A stretch of DNA of 64,000 nt from Gautieria morchelliformis (lineage: Eukaryota > Basidiomycota > Agaricomycetes > Gomphales > Gomphaceae). The translations under genes and the position numbers were made by a program. Shown here in pieces: positions 45,717-58,235 of the stretch. The stretch spans positions 62,001-126,000 of the forward strand of contig WHVA01000256.1 of the NCBI GenBank assembly GCA_015179125.1, given 5' to 3'. Each line of letters starts with the position of its first letter. Position 1 is the stretch's first letter. Under the pieces are notes generated by a model. The model was not told the origin of the DNA and searched no databases. It was given only the letters and a program-made list of their open reading frames with translations.

Positions 45717-45725
45717 TTGTCAGAT
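45717..45725 (+). repeat. MULE target-site duplication, left copy
   Basis: TTGTCAGAT, identical to 52267-52275 on the other side of the element. Nine bp is the usual length for Mutator-like elements. Confidence 0.85.
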
Positions 45726-45785
45726 GGAAATACAAATAATGTCTCGTGGGAATGCATTTTTGTCTCCGACAACCAGCCGCATGTC
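45726..45785 (+). repeat. MULE terminal inverted repeat, left
   Basis: Pairs with 52207-52266 in reverse complement. The outermost 11 bases are weakly conserved; the following 49 match apart from a few substitutions. Confidence 0.88.
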
Positions 45786-46429
45786 ACGACGCGTCAGGGG
45801 GCATTGTCTCAACGCGGAAGCATTTTGGTCCCGCGTTGGCCACATTTTTGTCTCGTCCACAATAAATTAATGTCCCACCCAGATGTCCTTTCTGTCTCAA
45901 CTTTCTCTAGCTCTCCATATACTCACCCAAAAATCACGAGTGGGGGCTCGTTTTGTTGCCCGAATTGAGCACTATACGGCAAAATTACTAGTTTGTTGAT
46001 CCGGGCGCCATGCCACTCAAGATATCGGGTTCGGCCTACTTTTTCAGCCTTGAGATGATGTCCGTACACATGCACCAAGTCACCATATAGGATCCAATTA
46101 TGGTAAGAGAAATTGTGTAAAGTATGCCCACGGGCCCGGGGACCGTTCTAATCATTATCATGCCGTTACAGTGTACGTTTAGGACTAATATCGAGGTGGT
46201 GCCCCCTTCATCTAACCATCGCATCACCCATGATGCTACTGTTGTCCTTGGATATCCCTAAGCGCAAGGTGGACACGGCGTATCTTGGTTACGCCTAACG
46301 CGGACAACGTCGCTTTGTTGTTTGTCCACTGTGTATGTCTCGGTGGACTATGTCACTTTGTGGTTTGTCTGTCTTAAGCATATACTGTGTGAATACTGAA
46401 CTTCTCAGTGTTCTTTGACGCCCCTCAGC

Positions 46430-46437
46430 TATATAAC
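46430..46437 (+). promoter_or_regulatory. TATA box of the MULE gene
   Basis: TATATAAC lies 33 bp before the likely start codon at 46470. Confidence 0.5.
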
Positions 46438-46469
46438 AGCGCACGATACGTTCTCTTCAATAAATCGAC

Positions 46470-49400
46470 ATGCCGCCTAACACACGATGCCCCGGTCGAC
46501 CGCCTAAGAAGTTCCGTAAACCTGGACGGCAAACCCGGAATGACAACCTTCGCATCTTCAATACTACTAGCAGCCCCCCTGCAGAGAGTCCCCACACGGC
46601 TTCCATCACCTCTTCAAACGACTCCGAGTCCGACATCATCATCACTCCAAGACGGCGTGCGTATCTAGATATGGTCATTGAAGCTCACAGTCTCCCTCCC
46701 CCTGATCTCAGTACAAACCGATCCAACAAGCCCCTTCTCTTGGACTCCGTCCAACGCCTGGCGCCGGTATGGAAGGATGTGGGTCATGTCCTCACCACCA
46801 AGCTGCCGGATTGGTTTGATGCTCAAGTAAGTTATCAGGAATTATATATGTGCATACTAATAAAATGATTGACATTATAGTGCAATGACTATAACCCCTA
46901 CAGGGCCACCACTTCTGTGTCTGTTGACCAGTCGTGGTTTGGACATCCGAACGACACACCCGTTGATGTCAGGGCACGTCCCTTCATCCTGTTCTGGAAT
47001 GAAACATCTGGACTTTCACTCCAGGGACGTGAGGCAGCCATTTTACAAAGGAGGGTCGTTGCCCGGTTTGAATACAAGTGCCGAGGAGCCTGTGCCTTGG
47101 TATCAGACACATCTGACTCTGCGACAGAGTCCGATCAGGAAGATAAATGTTCTAATCCTCTCGTGCAACGCAAAAACCGTTGGAAACAATGCCCAGGTCA
47201 AGTGAGACTCATGGTACGGGCTCGTTTTGATTTAATTATTGTAGTACTAACAATATGATCATGCAGCTTGAGGCTTATGCTGACGACTTGACTCGGGTCA
47301 CCGTTTGGCAATCTGGTACCCACGAAGACGCAAATCCGAAAAACTTGCTTTGGTCACGGCGTTTGCGTAACCTGGTATCTGAACGGCTGAGGCTGGTAGG
47401 TGTCAAGGCTACAACGGTTATGCGTGGTACGTGCCTTACCTATGGCAAGTACAATAAGAAACTTACAAAACAATCCATTGCAGAGCTAGTTAACCAGTAC
47501 CGGAACCCGTTGCCCACTTCCAGACCAACAAATGCCCCAACTGACATAACCGACAACTTCCCAGCATTCCGCAGGCCAACTGCCAAACAGATCAGACAGT
47601 TGTTACCTGCCGTCGTAATTCTCAAGAATCGCAATCCCCACAAGATTTACAAATAGGTCTATGAATATATCTGTCGAATTTATCATACCTACCTATTTCG
47701 AAGTTTCATCCCTCATAATCCCCGCAAGCCTGACAGTCTGTCGCGATTCACATGCGCTATGGCAGACAATTTCACCCTCGAGGATTTAATTCTCCATGGC
47801 ACGCGTGATGGTTTGGCCGCAGATACTAGCTGGCGCAATAAAAATGAAAATCGTGCAGCCGTGACATTCCTGATTGCGGTCAATGAGCATCAACACTTCG
47901 TTCCAGGTCAGTCACTGTGCATTGCTATGGCATATTATATCTAATGGCAACGTTTTGTCTACTATGATGTACGTAGGATCTGTATTACTGTCTGCAAATG
48001 TGCGCACGCAGACCTTAGCCACGTACCTGGAAGCTACCAAGATCAAGGTAGGACGACGAGCAAAACAGATTAACGCAGGTACGATATGGGCCCAATAGTC
48101 ATATTTTCTTAATCTCATACAGTACCATGGCAGATACAAGCAGCATCGAGCACCCTGGAGAAGCCGACAGGGCCGAAATCGTGAGGCTTTGCAGGGGCAT
48201 TGTCAAGGAAGGCTGGCACATCCCAAAGTTCATGATTGATAAGTGTAGGTCTGAGCTCAAAGCCATCAAGCAAGGTAAGTCGACTATCTGTATGCTACGT
48301 ATGGCTGTCCTCTGAAAAGACCACAAATTTAGCATTTCCCGACACATATATCCGGCTGTGCCAGTTTCATGTCATACAGGCGATCTTACGTTGGGACGGC
48401 GATGACAAGCCTAAGAGCACATGTCCCAGGATTTCGCAGGAGATCAAGTATGAAATCCTGATCTTTTCCGTGGTCTCCAGCGCTGCCGAACTTGGGATTC
48501 TTGGCCAGCTGCAAGGGACACTTTCCTGGAACAGGTTGACAAGTTAATCATGTCACAAGATGACCAAGTGGCCGTGCATGTTTCTGATTCTGATTCAAGC
48601 GCAGACTCTGAGAGCTCGCAGTCAGATGACCCTCAGAAGCTGGGCATGCGCAAACGGGGAATGTCAAAGTCAACTGCTCAAGTCCGAACACAGCAATCGG
48701 CATGGGTGCGTGACTACTTCAGCCGCAACTGGTTCACAGAGGAGTGGATAGGTGAGGCATCAAACAAATATGTGTGATGGGATAACATGCTCACTGGGTA
48801 TGGTAACTCAGAGCACTTCACAGATATTGGGCTCCCCGCTGGACAGACTCGTGACGGCACATGGAATGTGAATAACTGGATTGAACGAGGTTTTCGTGTT
48901 TTTGACTCGGTATTTCTGGACAACCGCAAGAATAAACGGTGAGTTCGAGTGAATATGATAGCATATGTCTCTGACATGTTTTCTGGAAGGATCGATCGTT
49001 TAGCTGGGATTATTCTGAATGAATTCTTTCCTTACTACAGATTCTGGGCCTCTACCCCTCGGAATGAGCCTCGCGACCTTGTGCAATTAAACTACGAAGC
49101 TCATCAACTGTGGGATACCGGTCTCGTGCATCAGGTAGGATCACATGGCCGTTTTCAAGTTTTGGCATTACCGTGAGTGGGAATGCTAGTACTCTGCATG
49201 CCCAGGTCCTGAATGGCATGTTCGCCAGGGATTCCAAAACGCCAGGGGCTTTTAAGGTTGACATTCTTGCACCAAGCTGTACATGTGACGCATGGGTTCA
49301 AACAGGGAAGTATTGCGCTCACCTTCTAGCTGGTAAATTGCAAGTGTCAAATGGACCGGCTTCTGAATGGAAAGGTGCAGTACACTGTTTACATTAGATA

Positions 49401-51879
49401 TCAGTCACACAGCTAAATAAATGCAGCGCTCGAAACTAGCAATCAAAAACGCCTACCACTGATCGCATTCGTGATGCCCCTCTGACAGCTACATTTGGGC
49501 CTCCAGGACAGGGGAGAGGACGAAGAAAAAAGGGAAGTAAGCTCACCTCTTGGGTACCTGATGTAGGTCTCTCTTATCACATTTATCAGTAAATCAGCTG
49601 ACTTGAGTATGTTTTAGTGCGATGTATTTAATTATGGAAGACTTCTCCTTCCATGGTTTATTGCCAAAAAAAGGCATTGGATACTGGTAGCAATTAACAT
49701 GCAACCATGTTGATTCGCATATATGATAGCATGACCCGCAATGTGCTTATGCACAAGCACATCTATGAGGTTTGTGTCACTAAGCCCTCTATATATTCTG
49801 TTTTTGTCTCACTGTGTGATATCCTAGCGCATTTTACGCTTTCTTGCATGGGAGTCACATTGCTCAGATCGAGGTGAAATTTCTGGCATTTGGCGTCAGA
49901 ATTCAGATGAGCATATGCGATCAGAGGTAAGACTTACTTATCATTGCATGTTGGCTCCATATTCACCTGGTTATAAGCTACCTTCTCACTTACCCCAGCA
50001 GTCAAACATCACCGACTGTGGGGTATACCTGGTGGCGTTTACACAGGAGTTAGTGAGAGGTGGTGATCCAGAAGCACCTACATACTTGCTGAGTGCTGGT
50101 GACATTGAAGGTCTGCGTACCCAAATAGGACAACGCTTGGCTTGTGAATGGCAAAATCAACAGGCAGTGCCCCATGCGTCATTCTCCCATTGCAAATCTA
50201 ACCCTGCACCCTTCCCACTATCTGAGTGGGTGGAACCGTTTAAAATGACATTGAGGGTGCCCAATACCCATAACCCTGTCTCCACCAATGTCATTCTGTC
50301 TGCCCAGGTGAGAGAGACATATGTGCCTCGCATGGATGCCTGGGCATTGTGGCCCCTTGCTCCGGGAGACCTACATTTCCCAGCACGGATCACAGCATGC
50401 GATATTTCATCTCAGGTCGCAACCTTCCGAGTCTTCTATGACATTTTGCCTCTCCCAAACACCTATGAATTCACTCGCACGTTCGCCGAATGTTATGATC
50501 TCATGGGTGCCCCTGACGATTCAGTGCCTGAGCTCCAAACCTATCAGGTACGTGCTGGATCATGTTCTACGGAACTGGACTGTCCCTAATATATTTTTCA
50601 TAGATCCCCAAATTAAGATGGCCCGCCGACTTGGACACGCGTGACCTAGAGGCTGCTGAAGCCCAAGGTCTAGCAGATGACCAAATCAGAGACATTCTCT
50701 CACCGGCAAAGGCAGCTGCACATGACTATCTGTGCACAGTCATTGATACTGTTGCAGAGATTCTCGCGCAACCATCAAGAACACCGTTCAGCAGACTAGT
50801 CTACCAATGGAATGAACGTCTAGCCAAGCACACACGATCCACACTTGATGCTGGTCTGACTTTTGACTTTTTTAGAGAACATTCCCAATACCTAGACAAT
50901 GTGGATGCATACATCATTGGATCCTTTTGTGCTAGCAGACTCGCATGTGTGTTACGAGAAACGCATGGCATTCAGGGCCACCTGGAACAGACAAACCTGG
51001 CGTTCGGCCCTGGTTGCGCAATTCTGGCTTACTATCTGCTAGGTAATCGACTGGGGCTCGGAGCTGAAGAAATGTACGTGCTGGCAGACCAGGGCGACCT
51101 GTATCGACCCTCCTCGGATCATGAATTGGTATGGGAAGCTATGCGAGGGCGCGTTTCGCTGAGTGTCAAAGGACACGATGATTTTGAACGGACGCACAGG
51201 ATTATGGACGCGACGATCAAGCTACCGGGCATTGAGGTGTCCTTTGCTTCTGATCCTAAGGTCATCACTTTATTTTCTGCTTTATTTGACACTTATCACA
51301 TAAGAGCAGGCTCATATTGAAGAAGCCCCTTCACGCGATGTGGATAAACGCGATGCGGACACTGGGCGCACTAAAGAACATGTCCCACAAGAAGCTGTAA
51401 CTGTTATTCCCAAAGCTGGTCAAATGGAAAGTCCTGATGTACTACAAGGTCACAAAGATGAAGCTATGGCGAGTGGAAGCGAGGTGCAGCAGACGGCAGC
51501 TGTAAAAGAACCCAGCAAACCTACACAAAAGCCTAGTCAAGGAGAAGCCGAAAGTGTAGAAAGGGCTCGAGTGGAACATGCAGCGACCAACAAAACAGAA
51601 GAGACTAGGTCATCTTTAGCTATAGATGCAGCTCCGGCGGTTGGGTCTGCTCTAGCTACAGATCAACTGCCCTTGATTCGACTTGTGAAGACCACCGAGG
51701 GATGGAAAGCATTTGCCGGTGCTCTTCCACATGGTAAACAGCGAGAGGATACTTCTGGTGACGGCTTGGCGACAAACTATACGGGCACTCAGAAGATATC
51801 CAACGCTAAGCGAAAGCGAAGCCCCGAAGGAGTCCTGGCACCGGCAGTTGTAGGGCGACGTCTGCGGCCCCGAAAATAG
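46470..51879 (+). pseudogene. MULE transposase / SWIM / Ulp1-like protease gene with frameshifts
   Basis: From the ATG at 46470 the protein begins with an AT-hook-like basic stretch (PGRPPKKFRKPGR). The transposase core is seen near 47760-48400: an FLIAVNEHQHFVPG segment joined over a clean intron, MIDKCRSELKAI, and LCQFHVIQAIL (the MULE C..H region). A SWIM finger CTCDAWVQTGKYCAH lies near 49280. A Ulp1-type cysteine protease follows: RHWILVAIN, IYDSM and QQSNITDCGVYL supply His, Asp, Gln and Cys. The C-terminal 600 residues end in a nuclear-signal-like KRKRSP and RRLRPRK. The frame appears to lose one base near 48459 and to shift again near 49705 with a TGA just after, so this copy is probably dead unless unseen introns bridge these points. 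Confidence 0.75.
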
Positions 51880-52206
51880 TTCATCAAGTAAATCCCAATG
51901 TAGAATTATTAGAAATATACAGACTGTACTGGCCACAGTGGCTCTCATTAATGTGCACTCAATCTACTCTAATAACGCTCCGGGATGGATTCCGTTCAAG
52001 GCTGCAAGAAGCAGAACATATGGTGGCACGAAGCCTGTACGACACAAAGATTGACTTATAACTGAACGAACTTTGACGATATCATGAAATGGATAATTTT
52101 GCTAGAATGTGCTCATTGAGAGCTTTCTATTGATCCCCGGTTCATATTTTAAGGTAGCGTTGGGGAGTAGGGGTTCAATGTTGAGACGGGTGGGTTATAT
52201 TTGAGG

Positions 52207-52266
52207 ACAGCCGGCTGGTTGTCGGAGACAGAAATACATTCTCACGAGACATTATTATGCCTTGCT
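52207..52266 (-). repeat. MULE terminal inverted repeat, right
   Basis: Reverse complement of 45726-45785, followed directly by the TTGTCAGAT duplication (52267-52275). Confidence 0.88.
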
Positions 52267-52275
52267 TGTCAGATA

Positions 52276-53170
52276 GTCCTGAATTCGTTCACTAAGTCGC
52301 GTGTATTCGACAGTGCTTTGATTGGTGTAGTACAGTAACGTTGCGCACATGCACAGCCTGCCTGGCCTGAGGAATCATCGTAGATGAGTTGAGGTGCCGC
52401 AATAATATATTATACTCTAACATCACTCGCTGGCAAGACTCGAGCCTCCGACGCACCCGTGCGCAGGTTCTCAACTTTGTATGGCAGGTGCCGGCATTCA
52501 TCTGCAGGACACGCAATGTCACGCTCAGTGTCACTGAGAACGCTTAGGTAGCACGCGGCTTCTGTACCACTAGTACGACCATAGGTTCAGAGCCCGGCGG
52601 CGTCACACGAAAGTTTACCTGGTTCACTTGGTACAGTATTCCAACGAATCCTTCTCACATCTTCCGAAGATGTGAGACCCTTGAGAGGCTCATCGCAGTT
52701 TGCGGTGTGAGTGAACACTGGCGACAGCTTGTTTCCCACGCAGACATCTCGCTTGCTTGTTGTGCCCTGCTCCATCTCTACTTGCTGGCAATCCTTGCAC
52801 TGGGCTCCCAGCGGGCCGGCCGGCGTGGCGATACACGGAACCGCCTCTTTATCAAATATACTGGACCACGTAATGTTGTCGGGGATGGGGAGATGGTTAC
52901 GAGGAAGGAACGAATCCTGAATATAGGAGTAAGGAAACCGTGCCAGAAAGTGCCAGATGATGGGAAGGACAACGGCGGCGATGGCAATCAATCTAATTAC
53001 ACGCGAGCTTCATTCAAGCCCGACAAAACAATTTATGGCAGAAGGTAGAAGAGGAGGCGACGCGGCCACATTGAATACCACCGATGAATGGACATGTGAG
53101 ATGGGGATGCGCCTGACTAGCTCACGATAGCCTTATAGAATAAGGAGAGGTTGGGCGGTCATCTACAATT
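52276..53170 (-). other. Coding-like minus-strand region, unidentified
   Basis: From about 52991 the minus strand reads a hydrophobic start (LIAIAAVVLPIIWHFLARF) and then about 110 further residues with six or more cysteines, down to 52587. It continues in another frame to about 52292. There is no ATG at its upstream end, only a possible acceptor (AATTAG). It could be an exon of a membrane or secreted protein gene whose 3' side was cut by the MULE. The family is unknown. Confidence 0.3.
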
Positions 53171-53753
53171 GCTGCTAAGTACCTGGCTGTGCGGGAGTCC
53201 GGACTTGGAGCGACGCGACGCGCGAAGGGACCGGACACGACAGTGCTACTATCCTTATGCTTGGAGCGCACTCACACATGCACTCAGAGCAGGATCCGGT
53301 GGTGTCTCCATTCCGAGACAAGTCGAACGGACGCCCTATTCTATGAAGAGTCCAATTTCCAACTAATGCCTCGCACAATTCGCGCTCGCTCGCTCCATAC
53401 ACACCTACCACCGAGCAATCGGATCCAGGATGCACCTACGAACCCGTAACTACGTCAATGCTCAGGGCTCCCACCAAATTCGAATGCAAATATGTGACAT
53501 CTGCGACACATGGTTGTGTGACCACAAGTCTTCCAGCAGAGCGTCAAGGTCTATCTGAAGTCAGCGCCCACCGTATATTGCAGCTTTCGTGAGATAGTGC
53601 CACAAAGTAAGTACCAGCAGAGGCTGCGCACCGCACGCAGCCAGTGGATAGCATCCCGTTTCTTGCGAGGACGTCCCCTTCGATCGCTTATCGAAGTAGG
53701 TCTGCCGCTTGAAGTTGTCTTGAGGATGCGTGAGCTGATGGCATGCTCTGCAG

Positions 53754-54035
53754 ATGTGCGTCACCGTTGTAACAGGGGACATCAAATTCGTCGCCTGCGG
53801 CCATGTCTCGAATCCTAGCGAGCACACTGATGACTGCATGTCATCCCGCTGCCTGACGAGTGCAACTCATTTGTGGAATTGCATGCATGGATTTCAGCCC
53901 AGGTGTCCTGCATGTGCACATGCAAGTGCAGCATGCGTGATGCACCACTCCTGCCGCGAGATCATTCATCGCCGCGAGACTTATGGCCATATGTCGTCCG
54001 GCATGTGCAGCGCTTGCCGTCCCCGTTTATCTTAG
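53754..54035 (+). CDS. Small Cys/His-rich protein, conserved Agaricomycete type
   Basis: An ATG-initiated frame of 93 codons: MCVTVVTGDIKFVACGHVS, then a DC..SRC..SATH..NC block, PRCPACAHASAACVMHH and a final SSGMCSACR. Spaced Cys and His pairs suggest zinc binding. The pattern (an M-C-x-VV-x-GD start, then CGH, then DC and C...H pairs) resembles a group of short, functionally unknown proteins common in mushroom genomes. No signal peptide. An intron may be hidden in the alanine-rich middle. Family assignment is from recollection of the pattern only. Confidence 0.4.
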   Translation: MCVTVVTGDIKFVACGHVSNPSEHTDDCMSSRCLTSATHLWNCMHGFQPRCPACAHASAACVMHHSCREIIHRRETYGHMSSGMCSACRPRLS

Positions 54036-54055
54036 TGATTTATTTCTCCAAATGA

Positions 54056-54960
54056 TATGCTACCTCACACGCTCACAAGTCATCCAGAGTCAGAGTATAT
54101 TTTGATGATGTGTATACGGAAATTTGTCAAGAACTGACTGTTAGGGTGTCGAGGAGTACCTGCGATATGAATGTTGTTTATACTGTATGCCACACAACGT
54201 GTCTATAAACCCTTCTCCCCGATTACAAACTGCAAAAATCAGTTAGAAATCTCCCGGGGTTTCAGCGAGTGATGGGGTGAGGCACAAGTCGCGTTTATAT
54301 AATGCGCCAATGAGGTCGAGAGTCGTGGACGTGTGCTGCTAAATTGACCAAATGCGTAGGACCAGGCGCCGCGCTGGGAGCGACGCAGCACGCGACAGCG
54401 ATTCGTTCTTATACTTTGGGCACACCGCATGCAGGCACTCTGGCCTTGGGAGTAGAATCCTATCCATGCAGGTGGTTGAAGATGCGCATCCTGTGATATA
54501 ACTGGGATATAAACAGGCGGCAGAGAAAGAAACAAGAAACACCGCGTGGGGAATGATGACGGCCACAGCCACAGCAGCTTAGACACCGCAACTTGTTACT
54601 AAAATATTTATGGGAGCTAGAAGATGCGGAGCCACAGAATCAACGCCACCAGGGCTGATCACAGTAGAGGATTTGGAGGGGATTTGATGGGGGTGTGAGA
54701 AATGGATTTGGAGGACAAAACCATCCAAATCCTCAAACCACCTCCAGGAGGTGATTTGGGATTTGTGCGTGATTTGGATTTGGATTTTGGCTGGAGTCTT
54801 CGCAGGCCCTAAACTAGTCCCTCGGGATCTCCCTTTGTGCTTGCAGAAAGACCTGGAAGGGTGGTACCAAGCTGCGTGAAAGGTGTCCTGAAACAGGGGA
54901 GCAAATGAGGCCTTTGTGGAGATGAACTGGAGCATGACATGCAGTTCTGCTCATCCTATT
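54056..54960. other. Intergenic region with small inverted repeats
   Basis: No gene recognised. The stretch 54365-54440 resembles 53200-53275 at the nucleotide level, so a short segment may be duplicated around the Cys-rich gene. Near 54706-54735 the arms GGATTTGGA and TCCAAATCC pair, in a region where GGATTTG recurs. Confidence 0.4.
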
Positions 54961-56415
54961 CCACCTGCACCAAAATCTGGTGCAGTATTCATTCCAATGC
55001 TGAAGATATTTTCAATGGTTGCTCCGCTTGCCCCTGCTCAGAACCCTAGCCCCCTCCTTTGAAGAGTGGCCCTGCCCCAATGGATGTTGACTCCACATGT
55101 GGAAAAGGCAACCCAACCATCACCTGCTTCTGATGCTGGCAGCCAAGCCACTATGCCCCTGAGTGCCCCCAAGCTTTCGACATCTGGCTTATCCCCGTGG
55201 AGGAGAAACTTGAGCTCCTTCCAGAGTTCCTCATACTGGCAGACATAAGCAGAGTGCCCACTGCAGAAGACAGTTCCAAAAATGTGGAACATAGTGTGTC
55301 AGAAGCGGAAGATGCATCAGATTTTGCGATATGCAGTGGGTGAGATGTGTGCCCCTGCTGCCTGTACATTGCCTGTCTTGAAGTAGAGAATGAGAAACCC
55401 CCACTCCCCTCACTTCATGCAGACCCACTGGATAAAGTCACACAAAAGCCAATTCCGACAACCCACCCACTCCACATATGCCCTTGGGAGAGACACCTCT
55501 TGAAAGGCTATGTTGTGGCTGCCTCCCCTGGCCCCAAGTCATTGGTCATTAAGGTTGAGATCCAGATGATGGACACAGTGGAAGTCAAGTCCCGACCTGC
55601 ACTTGTCAATTGCGAAGCCACTGCTTAGTCCATAGTGGGACTACGTTGAGTGGAACTGACTGACCATGCAGAAGTTGCAATGTGCAATCCTAGTGTTCAA
55701 TGTGGATGGAAGCCCTAATGAGGTGGGGTCCATCATGGAAATTGTAGACACAATTCTCCACTACGATGGACACATGGAATGCACTCCTTTGTGGTCACTG
55801 GCCTGGGGAAGCAAGACATCATCCTGCAGGAGCACAACCAGGTGATCAACTGGCAGACTCAGAAGGTGCTGATGAGTTGATGCCTGACCAAGTGTCACAT
55901 GCACAGGTTGGAAGTGCAGAAGGAGCGTCAGGAGCAGCAGAAGACCAAATGGCTCATACAAATATGTTGTTCCAGCCCTCATCCACTGCTTTCAGAAGAA
56001 GAGTCAGAAGTGGAGTATGAACCAGCCCCCACTCCCACTCCCAATTCTGACTCTGATGTCATCCGAATTGGCCCGAAAGACACCCTGATGGAAGGGGAGC
56101 ACTTGCTGTTTGTAAACCTTTGGCCAGAGGAGGAACACGTCTGCACCACCGGAAACATTTTGCAACACCTCCTGGAGGCCTCCAGGAAGCACGATAAACC
56201 AGAGGTGGAGATCCTGGAGTACTTGCAGGAGTTCGAGGATGTCTTTGCCAAGCAATCATTTGATGTCCTGCCTCCACAGAAGCTGTGGAACCATGCCATT
56301 GAGTTGGAGCCTGGGTCAAATCCCACCAACTGTAATATCTACCTGCTGTCGCCTAGGGAGCAGGTGAAGCTCGATGCATTCCTTGTGGAGAACCTCTGCA
56401 CTGGGAGGATTTGCT
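54960..56415 (+). mobile_element. Degenerate Ty3/gypsy gag-protease-RT relic
   Basis: Broken frames carry hallmarks of gypsy pol: a retropepsin-like RPALVNCEATA with its start region altered (near 55595-55625), a TGLGKQDIIL..N..INW type connector (55797-55870), and the RT lead-in EFEDVFAKQSFDVLPP followed by LSPREQVKLDAFLVENL (56230-56400). The reading stops at 56417 just where the RT core would begin. No LTRs or target duplications were found. Heavy frameshifting marks it as old. Confidence 0.7.
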
Positions 56416-57000
56416 GACAGAGTTGTGAGTTTTGAATAGAATAAAGATGTGGCCTTTAACTTGAGGCCGAGTTCAGTGTATGATGTGAGAGAGGAAAGTA
56501 ATTTGAAGTTCGACTTAATGACTTGAAGTCGGAAAGATGTCAAAAGGTTCATGTGTATTTTACCCGTACATTGTGAGCTATTTATGTGGACTTGGATAGG
56601 GGTCTCAATATAGAGGGTCAGACAACAAGGAGTTTCGAACATATGTGTAGCCGGTACATGTATGTAGCTGACACTGAATACTCACTGCAGCATGCACACT
56701 GGGTTGATCCAGATGATGAAGCAGGAGGGTGTATACTGTATTGATGGTGCTGTAGATGAGGCTGGGAGGTAGGTGAAATGTAATAGGAGTAATGGACACA
56801 TCTCAAGTATAGGATAGAGATAGTAGTGCATTCATGCCACCCCCTTCTCACTGACCACCATAGGTTCAGGCTTAGTAGGGCAAGACCGCAGGACCCAGGG
56901 GTGTCCCAGGTGCACTGTATTCCATCACACGTTGGCACTGGTATGTCAGTCATTCAGAGCCTGAACAACCTGATAGGAGTCCAGTGGAGCTCCAGTTCTT
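56416..57000. other. No gene seen
   Basis: Short frames only; no repeat or family recognised. Confidence 0.4.
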
Positions 57001-57148
57001 TTGCCTAAAGCCCACCAACAATGATCCAGAGGATCGACATGGGAACAAACCTGAATTACTATGGCATGGTCCAAATTCAAGGCAGTCTGATTAGGGTGAT
57101 TATGGCCTGAAGATTATCAGTAAGAGCGAGATTGATTTCTACCCATAC

Positions 57149-57694
57149 TTGTTTTATTTTAATGCCAATGATCAAAACATTGGTAAGTACGTCAGTGTGT
57201 CTCTCACATCTTCTGATGATATATCTCCCACAGAGCCCTACTCAACAGATTACCTTGGAAACGGTCCACCATCACATGCAATGTCCTCACTGGCAGTTGG
57301 CTATGGAGCAAGTGGGGAAATTCCACTTGCCTTTGAACTGCAGGAGGAGGAAATAAATGTTGGGTTCCTGAAACTGTTCCTTACCACTTGCCTGATGGAC
57401 TTTAGTTTCCTTGAGCAGGTCTTGCTGGATCGGCCATCTTGGGTGGATGGTGCAGACTCACGCTGGGGGCATTACACAGTGGTTGGTGCTCCAGAGTCCC
57501 ACGCTCCAGAGCCCAGCCGTAGGGGTGGGGGGAACAAGACAGTACCTATGATTAGGGTGCCACCGGTTATGGTGATGATCATGCAACATAGGGCAGCCTC
57601 CAACTCTGACTGGAAGATGTGGAGGAGCCAGCAGGATGAGTACAAATTTAAGAGACATGATGTGATCTCGGCACCTACCAGGGAGCAACACTAA
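57149..57694 (+). pseudogene. Fragment of an Agaricomycete caspase-associated (peptidase C14-type) protein
   Basis: The frame contains FYPYLFYFNANDQNIGKYVS (continuing from sequence near 57120), SLAVGYGASGEIPLAFELQE and INVGFLKLFLTT. This resembles the C-terminal beta-rich extension that follows caspase-like domains in many mushroom proteins (the family's VDVGFLKLFL signature). The catalytic caspase domain is not present upstream; a gypsy relic lies there instead. Stops interrupt the upstream part near 57090. A relic of a gene family that often expands next to transposons. Confidence 0.4.
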
Positions 57695-58235
57695 CAGGAT
57701 ATACACTGCACTTCGATAAAAATGTGAAACTATATGCATGTCCCTATGTAAATCGTTGGCATAGTCTAGTAGTCTGAGGGGATGTGTGAGATCATGGCGT
57801 GCTGTACAGATGTGCTTCAATGTGATCAGCTATGCGCAGACATAAGGGAAAAGAGGGTAAATTGGGTGTATATTTCTACTGCACACTCATGCACTTATTA
57901 GTGAAGTGAGCTGCCGTCGGAGTATTCTAGTAGTCCAAGGGGCACATAAGCTGACGGTGTGTGGTGCAGACACACGTGTGTCAATGTGATCAGCGACTGT
58001 ATGCGCAGAATGGGAAACCTGGTGTCCAGCCTGAGATTTGGAGATTCTAGGGTGGACTCGCAAATACCAGCGCCCCCAGCGGGGTAGGCTGCCTGAGTCC
58101 TCACATGACCAGAAAGTCTGTGCAGGATCTGGGAGCTACAGGAGAGTGGCAGAAGCTGCAGTGCCAGTGGGGATGAGGAGCTCAGAGAGTAACCTGTTCT
58201 TCCTCTTACAGTAATCAGATGTTCCTATTTTTGAG

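Larger units (their letters stand above)
45726..52266 (+). mobile_element. Mutator-like (MULE) DNA transposon, 6541 bp
   Basis: Bounded by 60-bp terminal inverted repeats (45726-45785 and 52207-52266) that align without gaps and include an identical run from AATAATGTCTCG and the block GTCTCCGACAACCAGCCG. An exact 9-bp target duplication flanks it. Further TGTCTC motifs are scattered just inside the left end to about 45900, perhaps transposase-binding sites. The interior carries one multi-exon gene with MULE transposase, SWIM zinc finger and Ulp1-like protease parts. The termini, duplication length and gene content all agree on the class. Confidence 0.9.

Noticed and set aside
53175..54586. 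Two similar minus-strand segments (near 53200 and 54400) as a duplicated gene
   Set aside because: The nucleotide resemblance is real but short, and the reading frames do not give matching proteins.
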